Shown piece after piece: positions 25,324 to 32,550 of a stretch of 35,581 bases of DNA. The notes below the pieces were generated by a model. The model saw only the letters and a program-made list of their open reading frames with translations, ran no database searches and was not told the origin of the DNA. The stretch's first letter is position 1. Each line of letters opens with the position of its first letter. A program made the position numbers and the translations under genes. Origin of the DNA: an uncultured Clostridia bacterium (lineage in GTDB: Bacteria > Bacillota > Clostridia > Oscillospirales > Feifaniaceae); the NCBI GenBank assembly GCA_944376235.1, contig CALWCA010000017.1, positions 1 through 35,581 of the forward strand. The letters run 5' to 3'.

Positions 25324-25517
25324 CCCTTTTTTGAGGGCGTCCAGCAGCTGGACGCCCTCAAAAAAAGGGGGATATCCGGCCGCATGCAAGGGTGCGCGCC
25401 TTTTTTGCTGCGGGCGGGGCCTGCCCGCAGCAAAAAAGCGCAAAAGGGGGGCGGGAAAACGAGAGTTTCCCGCCCCTTTTTGCGCTTTTTCCAAAAGGTC
25501 TTGGCCTTTTGGAAAAA
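25324..25517. repeat. row of four long hairpins
   Basis: Four inverted repeats stand one after another: 25324-25369 (TTTTTTGAGGGCGTCCAGC and its complement), 25401-25437 (TTTTTTGCTGCGGGC / GCCCGCAGCAAAAAA), 25438-25485 (GCGCAAAAGGGG...CGGGAAA / TTTCCCG...CCCCTTTTTGCGC) and 25486-25517 (TTTTTCCAAAAGG / CCTTTTGGAAAAA). In the first, second and fourth the Ts are on the 5' arm, so they are not ordinary terminators. The third could end the Rid message. Confidence 0.85.
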
Positions 25518-25556
25518 GGCGCGCCCTTTGGGGTGCTTCAAAAAGGGGGAATCCGG

Positions 25557-26348
25557 ATGCAGGGCACAGTGCTGGGAGAGGGCCTGCCGCGGCAGGTGCT
25601 TGAGACGGCGTCTCTTGCGCGCGCTGTGTTTGGGACAAAGCTTTGCAGCGTGCTGCTGTATGGCTCGGCTGCGCTGCGCGGAACAAGGCCGGACAGCGAC
25701 CTCGACCTCCTGCTGGTGACCGAGCGGGAGATGATGCAAGACGAGAGCTTGAGGATGACGGGCCGGCTCTTGACGCTGTCGGGGCCCGTGGGCTGCCGGA
25801 ACAGGCGCCCGATGGAGGTCACGGTGTTCAGCAGGCGAGACCTTTTGCAGGTCAGGGAGCGCCCCGGGTGGCAGTATCAGTACGGGGAGTGGCTGCGGCA
25901 GGAGCTGCTGCGCGGTGCCCTGCCGCAGCGAAGCGAGAACCCCGACGCCATACTCCTGCTTTGGCAGGCGGGCTGTTGTCATGTGCCGGTGTGGGGACGT
26001 CCGGCAGAGGAGTGGCTGCCCCGATTTTCCAAAGAGGAAATCGACAGGGCAATGGAAAGGAGCCTGCCGGAGCTGCTGTCTTTTCTGAAAGGCGATGAGC
26101 GCAACGTCCTGCTGACGCTTTCCAGGATGTGGGTAACGGCGCAGACGGGGGAGCTGTGCTCCAAGGACGAGGCGGCCGCCCAGGTGCTGCCGGCCTTGCC
26201 CGGGCGGCTTGCCCCTTTGCTGGAGCTGGCGCGCTCGGCCTATCTGGGAGAAGCCAAAGACAACTGGGAAGGGCAGCAGCAGGCGGCGCAGGAGCTGGCC
26301 CTGTGGATGGGGCGGGCCATCCTGGCGATGCTTTCCAGGGCGCCCTGA
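25557..26348 (+). CDS. AadA-like aminoglycoside nucleotidyltransferase
   Basis: Predicted to transfer AMP from ATP to a small-molecule hydroxyl, as ANT(3'')/ANT(9) enzymes do to streptomycin or spectinomycin. The length, 263 residues, is that of AadA. The N-terminal nucleotidyltransferase motif is complete (LLYGSAALRGTRPDSDLDLLLV, with the two catalytic Asp), and a third acidic residue stands in PMEVTVF. The C-terminal helical part has NVLLTLSRMWVTAQTGELCSKD, as in the AadA C-terminal domain, and QYGEWLR in the middle. AAAAGGGGGAATCC sets the ATG at 25557. Base composition matches the host and no mobile element adjoins it, so it may be an intrinsic, chromosomal gene. Whether it gives resistance is unproven. 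Confidence 0.82.
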   Translation: MQGTVLGEGLPRQVLETASLARAVFGTKLCSVLLYGSAALRGTRPDSDLDLLLVTEREMMQDESLRMTGRLLTLSGPVGCRNRRPMEVTVFSRRDLLQVRERPGWQYQYGEWLRQELLRGALPQRSENPDAILLLWQAGCCHVPVWGRPAEEWLPRFSKEEIDRAMERSLPELLSFLKGDERNVLLTLSRMWVTAQTGELCSKDEAAAQVLPALPGRLAPLLELARSAYLGEAKDNWEGQQQAAQELALWMGRAILAMLSRAP

Positions 26349-26394
26349 GAGAGGCGCTTTTCAGGGGCATCAAGGGGGGGCGTCCTGCCTGCCT

Positions 26395-26440
26395 CAAAAA
26401 AAGACAGGCGAAAAGCGCAAATGCCTTTCGCCTGTCTTTG
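26395..26440. terminator. bidirectional terminator, nucleotidyltransferase / SASP
   Basis: AAAGACAGGCGAAA (26401-26414) and TTTCGCCTGTCTTT (26427-26440) are perfect complements with a 12-base loop. On the minus strand the stem runs into a T7 tract, so it serves best as terminator for the spore-protein gene; in the plus direction the T run is shorter. Confidence 0.8.
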
Positions 26441-26511
26441 CGGTTTGATTTTGTGCGGCGCCTTATCAAAAAGGCAGAGCGCGCAAAATTCTTTGCTGGT
26501 GTTTGAGCGTT

Positions 26512-26697
26512 TTACTTGCTGGAGATGGAGTTCTCGTAGCTCTCGACCATCTTCTTGACCATCTGGCCGCCGATCGAGCCGGCCTGCTTGGAGGTCAGAT
26601 CGCCGTTGTAGCCCTGCTTGAGGTTGACGCCAACCTCGTTGGCAGCTTCCATCTTGAAGTTTTCCATAGCGGCCTTCGCCTTTTTGTTCTTAGCCAT
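26512..26697 (-). CDS. alpha/beta-type small acid-soluble spore protein
   Basis: DNA-coating protein of the forespore, 61 residues. The conserved core is plain: EVGVNLKQGYNGDL, then SKQAGSIGGQMVKKM. The site where germination protease cuts normally reads Glu then Ile, Phe or Val; here the run is KMEAANEVG, with Ala after Glu, which is unusual. ATG 26697 follows AAAGGAGTG. A forespore (sigma-G) promoter would be expected. CACAATA near 26783 with GATAT 17 bases upstream is a weak candidate only. The gene is convergent with the nucleotidyltransferase gene and shares a terminator with it. Confidence 0.93.
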   Translation of the reverse strand: MAKNKKAKAAMENFKMEAANEVGVNLKQGYNGDLTSKQAGSIGGQMVKKMVESYENSISSK

Positions 26698-26844
26698 TTG
26701 TGTTTACACTCCTTTTGTTGTCACGCTCCGCCCTGTGTGAGGGCAGAGGTCTTGAATAAAGATTCGGGGGGTTCCCGAGCTTATTGTGCGACGTGCGCCT
26801 GCGGAATATCAAAGGGAAATCCCGCCAATTTGGCAAGGATTTTA

Positions 26845-26874
26845 TTGAAGAGGCGCCGCCTGCCGTGATATAAT
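26845..26874 (+). promoter_or_regulatory. promoter of the disulfide reductase operon
   Basis: TTGAAG (26845-26850), an 18-base spacer and TATAAT (26869-26874). A short palindrome GCCAA-T-TTGGC lies just upstream of the -35 (about 26824-26834) and could be a regulator site, though it does not match the Rex or PerR consensus. Confidence 0.75.
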
Positions 26875-26935
26875 ACCCAAGACAGTGCAATCTTTTTCAA
26901 GGGAAAATTTTTCAGCGTTCAAAAGGAGTCTGTTT

Positions 26936-28633
26936 ATGAAAAAAATTGTCATTATCGGAGGCGTTGCGGGCGGCGCTTCGGCAGCCGCGCGCATTCGCCG
27001 GCTGGACGAGACGGCGCAAATCATCATGCTGGAGCGAAGCGGCTATGTCTCTTATGCCAACTGCGGGCTTCCCTATTATATTGGCGGGGAAATTGAGGAC
27101 AAGAACAAGCTGACGCTGCAAACCCCTCAGAGCTTCAAAAACCGTTTCGGCATCGACGTGCGGGTACACCATGAGGCGCTGGAGATCGACGTGCAGCGCA
27201 AGCTGGTCAGGGTAAAAAACCTGGAGACCGGCGAAATCGAGAATCTGCCCTACGACAAGCTGGTGCTCTCGCCGGGCGCAAGGCCCAGCCGTCCCAACCT
27301 GCCGGGCGTGGAGGACGAGGCCGTGCTCACGCTGCGCACGGTGGAGGACACCTTCCACATCCGGGAATTTGTGGAGCGCCGCGCGCCCAAGAGTGCCGTG
27401 GTGGTGGGCGGCGGTTATATTGGGCTTGAAATGGCGGAAAATCTCATCAGGCTCGGCGTGCAGGTGACCATTCTTGAAATGGCGGAGCATGTTTTGGCGC
27501 CGCTTGACTACGACATGGCCTGCGAGGTGCATGCCTATCTGCGCAGCAAGGGCGTGGGGCTCATGCGGCGCACCACCGTGACCGGCTTTTCTCGGCAGGG
27601 GGACAGGCTTTTTGTCACGCTTCAGGACGCCCAGCCCCTGCCGGCAGACCTGGTGATTTTAGCTACGGGCGTCACGCCCGAGACGGCGCTTGCCAAGGAG
27701 GCCGGCCTTGAGCTGGGGCTGCGCGGCGCCATCGTGGTCGACGAGCACATGAGGACCTCAAACGAGGACATCTACGCCGTGGGCGACGCAGTTCAGGTGC
27801 GCCACTTCGTGTCGGGGGCAGACGTTTTGCTCCCCCTGGCCGGCCCCGCAAACAAGCAGGGGCGCATCGCGGCCGACAACATTTGCGGAAAAGACAGCCG
27901 CTTTGGGGGCTCGCAGGGCTCCTCCATCGTCAAGATTTTCGACATGACGGTTGCCACCACGGGGCTCAACGAGACTTCGGCCAAGGCACAGGGCCTGCCC
28001 TGCGACAAGGTGGTGCTCTATTCGGCCTCCCATGCGACCTATTATCCCGGCGCAACCAACATGAGCATCAAGGTGGTCTTTTCCCCGCAGGACGGAAAGA
28101 TTTTAGGGGCGCAGATTGTGGGCTTTGACGGGGTGGACAAGCGCATCGACGTGCTGGCCACCGCCATCCGCGGCGGCATGACCGATGCCGACCTGGCGGA
28201 GCTCGAGCTGTCCTATGCGCCGCCCTTCTCCTCGGCAAAAGACCCCGTCAATATGGCGGGCTTTGTCATCGGCAACCTGCGCGATGGGCTCATACGTCAG
28301 GTGCATTGGGATGAGCTGCTCAGCCTGCCCAAAGACGCCGGCGTCCTGCTCGACGTGAGAAGGGACGACGAGTATGCTCGCGGACACATGGAGGGCGCCC
28401 TGCACATTCCACTGGATGAGCTTCGCAGCCGGCTTGGAGAGCTTCCCCAGGGAAAGCCCTTTTATATCTGCTGCCAGAGCGGCCTGAGAAGCTATATCGC
28501 CTGCCGGATGCTGATGCAGCACGGCATGGAGTGCTACAACCTCTCGGGGGGCTATCGCTTTTTTGAGATGGTGACAAAAGACCTTGCCTATGACCCGACG
28601 CCCCGCCATCCTTGCGGGGTCCCCATCGGCTGA
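26936..28633 (+). CDS. CoA-disulfide reductase-rhodanese fusion flavoprotein
   Basis: FAD- and NAD(P)H-dependent oxidoreductase of 565 residues, used in thiol redox balance (CoA disulfide, polysulfide or persulfide reduction). The FAD-binding start is IVIIGGVAGGASAAARIRR. The single active Cys of the CoADR family is C43 in SYANCGLPYY. The NAD(P) motif is VVVGGGYIGLEMAENL, and the late FAD motif is NEDIYAVGDA. The C-terminal 100 residues are a rhodanese domain with C513 in CCQSGLRSY. This layout is that of CoADR-Rhd enzymes, which reduce persulfides. AAAAGGAGTC sets the ATG at 26936. A Nim-like flavoprotein follows 37 bases later, probably co-transcribed. Confidence 0.92.
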   Translation: MKKIVIIGGVAGGASAAARIRRLDETAQIIMLERSGYVSYANCGLPYYIGGEIEDKNKLTLQTPQSFKNRFGIDVRVHHEALEIDVQRKLVRVKNLETGEIENLPYDKLVLSPGARPSRPNLPGVEDEAVLTLRTVEDTFHIREFVERRAPKSAVVVGGGYIGLEMAENLIRLGVQVTILEMAEHVLAPLDYDMACEVHAYLRSKGVGLMRRTTVTGFSRQGDRLFVTLQDAQPLPADLVILATGVTPETALAKEAGLELGLRGAIVVDEHMRTSNEDIYAVGDAVQVRHFVSGADVLLPLAGPANKQGRIAADNICGKDSRFGGSQGSSIVKIFDMTVATTGLNETSAKAQGLPCDKVVLYSASHATYYPGATNMSIKVVFSPQDGKILGAQIVGFDGVDKRIDVLATAIRGGMTDADLAELELSYAPPFSSAKDPVNMAGFVIGNLRDGLIRQVHWDELLSLPKDAGVLLDVRRDDEYARGHMEGALHIPLDELRSRLGELPQGKPFYICCQSGLRSYIACRMLMQHGMECYNLSGGYRFFEMVTKDLAYDPTPRHPCGVPIG

Positions 28634-28670
28634 TGGAAGCGGAAAGGAAAAGCGGAAAGGAGAATGCAAG

Positions 28671-29150
28671 ATGCAGATGAGAAGAATGGATCGTGCCGTC
28701 CTGTCGGAGGAGGGCATGCTGGACATTATTTCAAAATGTAAAGTGTTAAGGCTTGCCATCCATGACGAGCCCTATCCCTATCTTGTCGCCCTCAACTTTG
28801 GCTATGAGACGGTGGATGGCAAGCTGACCTTTTATTTTCACAGCGCCAAGCGGGGCAGGAAGATTGACCTGCTGCAGAAGAATCCCAAGGTCTGCTTTGA
28901 GCTCGACTGCGAGCACGCCCTCAAGGAGGGGGAGATTGCCTGCAAATACGGGTTTTACTATGAGAGCGTTGTGGGCGTTGGGGAGCTGCGGTTCTTGGAG
29001 ACTCATGAGGAAAAGGCCGCCGCGCTGAGCTGTATCATGCGGCACCAGTCTGGGAAGGAATTTTCCTTTGGGGAGCGTGAGACGGGCGGCATTCACGTCA
29101 TGGCGCTGACGGTGGAGGAGGCGACGGGAAAGGCGCATCGTCCGGGATGA
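28671..29150 (+). CDS. pyridoxamine-phosphate-oxidase-like (Nim-type) flavoprotein
   Basis: FMN- or heme-type split-barrel protein of 159 residues, close in pattern to Nim (5-nitroimidazole reductase) and other Pyridox_ox_2 proteins: it begins MRRMDRAVLSEEGM and has the YPYLVALNFGYE, LTFYFHSAKRGRK and VCFELD stretches. The conserved late part (ESVVGVGELRFL) is also present. ATG 28671 is chosen because AAAGGAG stands eight bases upstream; an open frame from 28584 overlaps the gene before it. The stop overlaps the ATG of the VanZ-like gene (ATGA). Substrate unknown; a role in redox defence is suggested by the disulfide reductase before it. Nitroimidazole activity cannot be read from the sequence. 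Confidence 0.85.
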   Translation: MQMRRMDRAVLSEEGMLDIISKCKVLRLAIHDEPYPYLVALNFGYETVDGKLTFYFHSAKRGRKIDLLQKNPKVCFELDCEHALKEGEIACKYGFYYESVVGVGELRFLETHEEKAAALSCIMRHQSGKEFSFGERETGGIHVMALTVEEATGKAHRPG

Positions 29151-29653
29151 AGAAGGGGCTTGCACAGGAAGGCAGCCAGGCGCCCTGCACAAAATGGGTG
29201 TGGGCGCTGCTGGCGGCGGTGCTGCTGTTTATCTGGGGCAATTCGCTGCTGCCGCCTTCCTGGTCGTGGCGCGTGTCGGGCGTGGTGCAGGAGGCGGTGG
29301 AGCAGGTGCTGCCGGTGGAGCAGGCCGACGGCCAGCTTGGAAAGCCAAGGGGCTTTACAGTTCGAAAGCTGGCCCACATGAGCGAGTTTGCACTGCTCGG
29401 CGCGCTGCTTGCGCTGCTGACCTGTGCGCACAGCCGGCGCGACAGGGTTGCGCTGATACTGCTGCTGGGGCTGCTGGCGGCGCTGATCGACGAGACCATT
29501 CAGAAGTTCACCGGGCGCACCTCGAGCGTGCTCGACGTCTGGCTGGACTTCTCCGGCGTCGTTTTGGGGCTCTTTTTGGCCCGGCTGCTCTTCTTTTTGC
29601 GGCGCAGGCGTCAGGACGGCAGCTCGGGCAGGCCATCTTTTCGGGAGTCCTAG
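29147..29653 (+). CDS. VanZ-like family membrane protein
   Basis: A 168-residue membrane protein with four hydrophobic segments (about residues 17-35, 80-98, 103-120 and 130-150). The VanZ signature is seen as RKLAHMSEFALLGALL and LIDETIQKFTGRTSSVLDVWLDFSG, with conserved charged residues in membrane segments. VanZ gives low-level teicoplanin resistance in enterococci, but most homologues have no known role, so resistance is not implied. It starts within the end of the upstream flavoprotein gene. Its TAG stop sits in CTAG together with the TAG of the convergent gene. Confidence 0.85.
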   Translation: MKKGLAQEGSQAPCTKWVWALLAAVLLFIWGNSLLPPSWSWRVSGVVQEAVEQVLPVEQADGQLGKPRGFTVRKLAHMSEFALLGALLALLTCAHSRRDRVALILLLGLLAALIDETIQKFTGRTSSVLDVWLDFSGVVLGLFLARLLFFLRRRRQDGSSGRPSFRES

Positions 29654-30126
29654 GACAGGGAAAACATGCCGGAAAGCAGCTCGGGTGCCACGCCCAGCAC
29701 AAGGGCGGTGGTCACAAAGAGCAGCAGGGGGGTGCCTGCGCAAGGACAGGGCAAAACGATCTCCTGCTCCTGGACGGAGGTGCCGCGCAGCGTGAGAAAG
29801 GGGCGCCCCACCGTAACGGCGCAGCGCTCCTGCGCCATGGAGGAATAGGTCACGGTGTCGTGCTCCGAGAGGCCCGCCGTGATGGCGGGAATGCCGGTTT
29901 TGGCTATGGCCCTGAGCGCGGCGCGGTCTTCTCCCTCGAAGATGGCAATGGTGGGATAGGGCTGCTGCAGCGTGTAGGCCCCTGCGGGGTCGGCCAGAAC
30001 ACAGACGCTGGCAGGAGTGCCGTGCCTGTCCCTGTCATAGGGCTGAACGCATAAGCCCTGTGCGCGCAGCAGTTCCAGCAGCCTGTCCGCCTCGGTGCGG
30101 CGTCCCTGCCAATCGAGCAAATCCAT
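29650..30126 (-). CDS. hypothetical protein, 158 aa
   Basis: I do not recognise this protein. AAAGGGGGATC ahead of the ATG at 30126 and an even amino-acid composition make it a credible gene. It seems soluble in its first 130 residues, with a helical start (EADRLLELLRAQGL), then alternating strands (PTIAIFEGEDRAALRAI, then AITAGLSEHDTVTYSSM). The last 25 residues are hydrophobic (LLLFVTTALVLGVAPELL) and may attach it to the membrane. The stop shares the palindrome CTAG with the stop of the convergent VanZ-like gene, so no terminator fits between the two. Confidence 0.7.
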   Translation of the reverse strand: MDLLDWQGRRTEADRLLELLRAQGLCVQPYDRDRHGTPASVCVLADPAGAYTLQQPYPTIAIFEGEDRAALRAIAKTGIPAITAGLSEHDTVTYSSMAQERCAVTVGRPFLTLRGTSVQEQEIVLPCPCAGTPLLLFVTTALVLGVAPELLSGMFSLS

Positions 30127-30466
30127 GGAAGATCCCCCTTTTGAAGTCTTTACGGAAGTCGATTTGTTTTGTAGTTTATCCCGAAAATCGGCAAAAACTC
30201 AAAAAGATGCGAAGGTGAGGCAAAGGGCAAAAGGCCTGCGGGGGCGTACCTGCCGGGCTCCGGTGCCGCCCCTTGAAGCCGCATTGTCCGTGAACCGTGC
30301 CGTGCCGGCAGGCTGTGCGGCTTTGAGCGAGTCTCCTCTGAGACCCTCTTTTGCGGGCAAGGCCGTGACAAGAGCTTTCATGAGGGCCGCCGCATCAAGC
30401 GCAGGAGCGTTTTGCGCCGCCTGCTGTGCAGAGGATGACGGAGAGGATCATGAGAGGAGAGGTATC
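30127..30466. other. gene-free stretch before the lipoprotein gene
   Basis: 340 bases between the divergent hypothetical gene and the lipoprotein gene. An open frame runs from 30095 into the lipoprotein, but the first 124 codons lack a binding site and signal features and are not counted. I see no clear promoter of either strand and no terminator. Confidence 0.45.
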
Positions 30467-31111
30467 GTGAAAAAAATATGGTTGCTTGGCGCTGCGATAT
30501 GTCTTGCAGCGATTTTGGCTGGCTGCAGCGACAAAACTAGCGGCGATGCGGGCGATGGGACAAAGGGACTGTCCAGCTATATTGAGCCGGCGCAGCTGAC
30601 CGAGGAAGAAAAGAATATTGCCGCGCTGCTTGGCCTGAATGTGGAACATCATATTTTTGATTTTGTGCTAGACGGTGCCGCCGGCAGCCTGCAGGTCAAC
30701 ACCTATGAGCTGTCAGAGGGGGAATGGAAGAGGATTGTCGGCGGCGGAGGACAGGCCTTTACCGACACAAAGGGAAGAATTGCGCTTGGTTTTGATAAAA
30801 TTGCCCAGGGACTGCGGGTTGCGGTGCAAAGCGAGAGCACAAACGGCGCCACTTCCTACAATTTGTCTGAAGCTGCAGATGATTTTGACGGGATGGGCTG
30901 TGCAACGTCGTTTTTGAGCGACCGAACAGAGATCGTATATGACCGGGAGATCCCTCTGGTTGTTCAAATCATCACGGCAAAGAATCAAATCGCTTCATAT
31001 GCGGTGGAATCTTTCAGCAGCCCGGAGCAGTATGCAGAATATGAGCATGTGTATGCTATTACGGTGTGCTTTTCCCAGAAAACGGTGTCCGAGGCTTCTT
31101 CGGAAAACTGA
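30467..31111 (+). CDS. lipoprotein of unknown function, 214 aa
   Basis: The GTG at 30467 is preceded by GAGAGGAGAGG and begins MKKIWLLGAAICLAAILAGC, a complete lipoprotein signal with the lipobox LAGC, so the mature protein should be lipid-anchored outside the membrane at that Cys. The rest (190 residues) reads as a beta-rich soluble domain (LNVEHHIFDFVLDG, GSLQVNTYELSEGEWKRI) without a named family. Its G+C content is lower than that of nearby genes, a hint of different origin. It is a single gene closed by the strong terminator at 31142. Confidence 0.85.
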   Translation: MKKIWLLGAAICLAAILAGCSDKTSGDAGDGTKGLSSYIEPAQLTEEEKNIAALLGLNVEHHIFDFVLDGAAGSLQVNTYELSEGEWKRIVGGGGQAFTDTKGRIALGFDKIAQGLRVAVQSESTNGATSYNLSEAADDFDGMGCATSFLSDRTEIVYDREIPLVVQIITAKNQIASYAVESFSSPEQYAEYEHVYAITVCFSQKTVSEASSEN

Positions 31112-31141
31112 CATGCTTAAAATGTGGAATTGACGGCCTGG

Positions 31142-31177
31142 TCGCCGCAGACGCAAAGCTCTGCGGCGATTTTTTTT
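31142..31177 (+). terminator. terminator of the lipoprotein gene
   Basis: TCGCCGCAG (31142-31150) and CTGCGGCGA (31161-31169) pair perfectly, followed at once by eight Ts (31170-31177). Confidence 0.95.
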
Positions 31178-31340
31178 GTACTTCTCTTTTGTGCGGATAA
31201 AAACACCCTTGAGACCGCACATCAAAAGGGAGCTTCCAGATGGCTGGAAGCTTCGCCGAGCAGCAGGCAGGGAAGAGGGGAGAACAGGGAAGAGGCAGAG
31301 GGAAAAGCAAACGGCATGGCTTGTGCCATGCCGTTTTTTA
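31178..31340 (+). ncRNA. possible small RNA between two terminators
   Basis: After one strong terminator comes a 160-base stretch with its own terminator but no supportable protein. It holds two inverted repeats: TGTGCGG / CCGCACA (31190-31196, 31215-31221) and AGCTTCCAG-ATGG-CTGGAAGCT (31231-31252). No clear promoter is seen, so read-through from the lipoprotein gene is an alternative. Confidence 0.35.
31309..31339 (+). terminator. second intrinsic terminator
   Basis: AAACGGCATGGC (31309-31320), loop TTGT, GCCATGCCGTTT and further Ts to 31339. It does not belong to any protein gene I can see. Confidence 0.85.
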
Positions 31341-31548
31341 AAAAAATCCATTTGCTTTCTCACGGTGTAGGGGCCTTTTGGAAAGGCGTTTTTCCTTAAA
31401 AAGTCAGATCATTTTGTTCCCCCGCGAAAGGGGCAGGCCCTCCTGCGCGTGTCTGCCCGCCGCAGTGGCTTGACGGCGCGGGGCAGGGCGCGGATCCTCT
31501 TTGCAAGGCGCCTGTCAGCCCTTTTGGGAGAAGGGGCTGCAGCCGGGC
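31340..31548. other. gene-free stretch downstream of the tiny ORF
   Basis: No gene seen. A weak hairpin (CAGCCC / GGGCTG, 31516-31521 and 31534-31539) lies ten bases after the stop of the 29-codon ORF on the minus strand, but without a T run. Confidence 0.4.
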
Positions 31549-31638
31549 CTACCGCTCGCTGACGGTGATTTCCACATCGGCATAGATATAGTCGTCAATA
31601 TCCCCGAAATCCGCAAGAATGGGAAATTTATCATTCAT
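31549..31638 (-). CDS. 29-residue acidic peptide next to sigK
   Basis: A very short ORF on the minus strand: MNDKFPILADFGDIDDYIYA followed by DVEITVSER. Its start codon is preceded by a perfect AAAGGAGGT (31645-31653) with a six-base spacer, among the best binding sites in the window. Upstream there is CATAGAAT (31676-31669), the form of a sigma-E/sigma-K -10 box. The peptide is acidic (eight Asp/Glu against two Lys/Arg), has no signal peptide and is not known to me. It lies 164 bases after the sigK stop on the same strand. Confidence 0.55.
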   Translation of the reverse strand: MNDKFPILADFGDIDDYIYADVEITVSER

Positions 31639-31668
31639 GCAAAGACCTCCTTTGATGTCATACCAGAC

Positions 31669-31693
31669 ATTCTATGCCGCACGCGCAAAAAGT
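31669..31693 (-). promoter_or_regulatory. mother-cell-like promoter of the tiny ORF
   Basis: CATAGAAT (31676-31669) fits CATA-NNN-T. An AC dinucleotide (31693-31692) stands 15 bases upstream, one or two bases short of the sigma-K ideal. Predicted start about 24 bases before the ATG. Confidence 0.35.
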
Positions 31694-31801
31694 TTCCTTC
31701 CAAAATTCCCAAATCGGGCCTTGCTCCAGGCGCTTTTGGCAGAGGTTTTGCCTTGCGGGGCATGCCCGCACAGGGGCTTGCCCCGTGGTCACGGAATGGT
31801 T

Positions 31802-32506
31802 CTAGTGTTGTTCAATCTGATCGGAAAAGCCTGCAGCCAGCTTTTGAAGGGCTTTTTTTTCAATGCGCGACACATAGGAGCGGCTGATGCCAAGCCCCTG
31901 CGCCACCTCGCGCTGGGTGTATTCCTTCTGGCCGCCCAGGCCGTAGCGCAGGCGAAGGATGTGCCGCTCGCGCGCGTCCAGCACCTCGTCGAGCAGCTCG
32001 TACAGGCGCTTGACGTTCATTTCAAGCAGCACCTGGCTGAGGATGGTGTCCTCCGAGCACAGCACGTCGTAAAGGGAGAGCGTGTTGCCGTCCTTGTCGG
32101 AATCAATGGCCTCGGAGAGCGAGAGATCCCCGGCGCTTTTTTTGAGCGTGCGAAAATACATGAGAATTTCGTTTTCAATACAGCGGGCCGCATAGGTGGC
32201 AAGACGAATCCCCTTGCCGGAGTCGAAGGAGTCCACCGCCTTGATCAGGCCGATGGTCCCGATGGAGATGAGGTCGTCCTGCTCCCCGGTGGTGTAATAT
32301 TTCTTGACGATATGGGCTACAAGACGCAGGTTGTGCTCGATGAGCTTGGCGCGGGCGTCTGCATCGCCCTGCTTGGCCAGGGCCAGGCACTGCGCCTCCT
32401 CCTCCGGGGAGAGAGGCCTTGGAAAGGAGGACGGCGTGGTTAAGTAGAGCAGCAAAAAGACGCAATTGAGCGCAACAACGGCACCTGTCAGAAACAAAAA
32501 GAACAC
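31802..32506 (-). CDS. sigK: sporulation sigma factor sigma-K (pro-sigma-K form)
   Basis: Late mother-cell sigma factor. From a GTG at 32506 the product has 234 residues, near the 241 of B. subtilis. Conserved parts: RPLSPEEE, IEHNLRLVAHIVKKYY, DDLISIGTIGLIKAVDSF, TYAARCIENEILMYF (region 2) and YTQREVAQGLGISRSYVSRIEKKAL (region 4). The first 27 residues are hydrophobic (FFLFLTGAVVALNCVFLLLY), as in pro-sigma-K, which is released by SpoIVFB cleavage. The gene is not split by a skin-type element. Oddity: a well-placed ATG (32517-32515) with AGGAG upstream is one base out of frame; the GTG has its binding site 15 bases away. A -10 box typical of sigma-K precedes it. Confidence 0.9.
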   Translation of the reverse strand: MFFLFLTGAVVALNCVFLLLYLTTPSSFPRPLSPEEEAQCLALAKQGDADARAKLIEHNLRLVAHIVKKYYTTGEQDDLISIGTIGLIKAVDSFDSGKGIRLATYAARCIENEILMYFRTLKKSAGDLSLSEAIDSDKDGNTLSLYDVLCSEDTILSQVLLEMNVKRLYELLDEVLDARERHILRLRYGLGGQKEYTQREVAQGLGISRSYVSRIEKKALQKLAAGFSDQIEQH

Positions 32507-32550
32507 CCCCGAAACATTTTTCTCCTGAAGAAGCGGCCGGCTTTTCCTCC

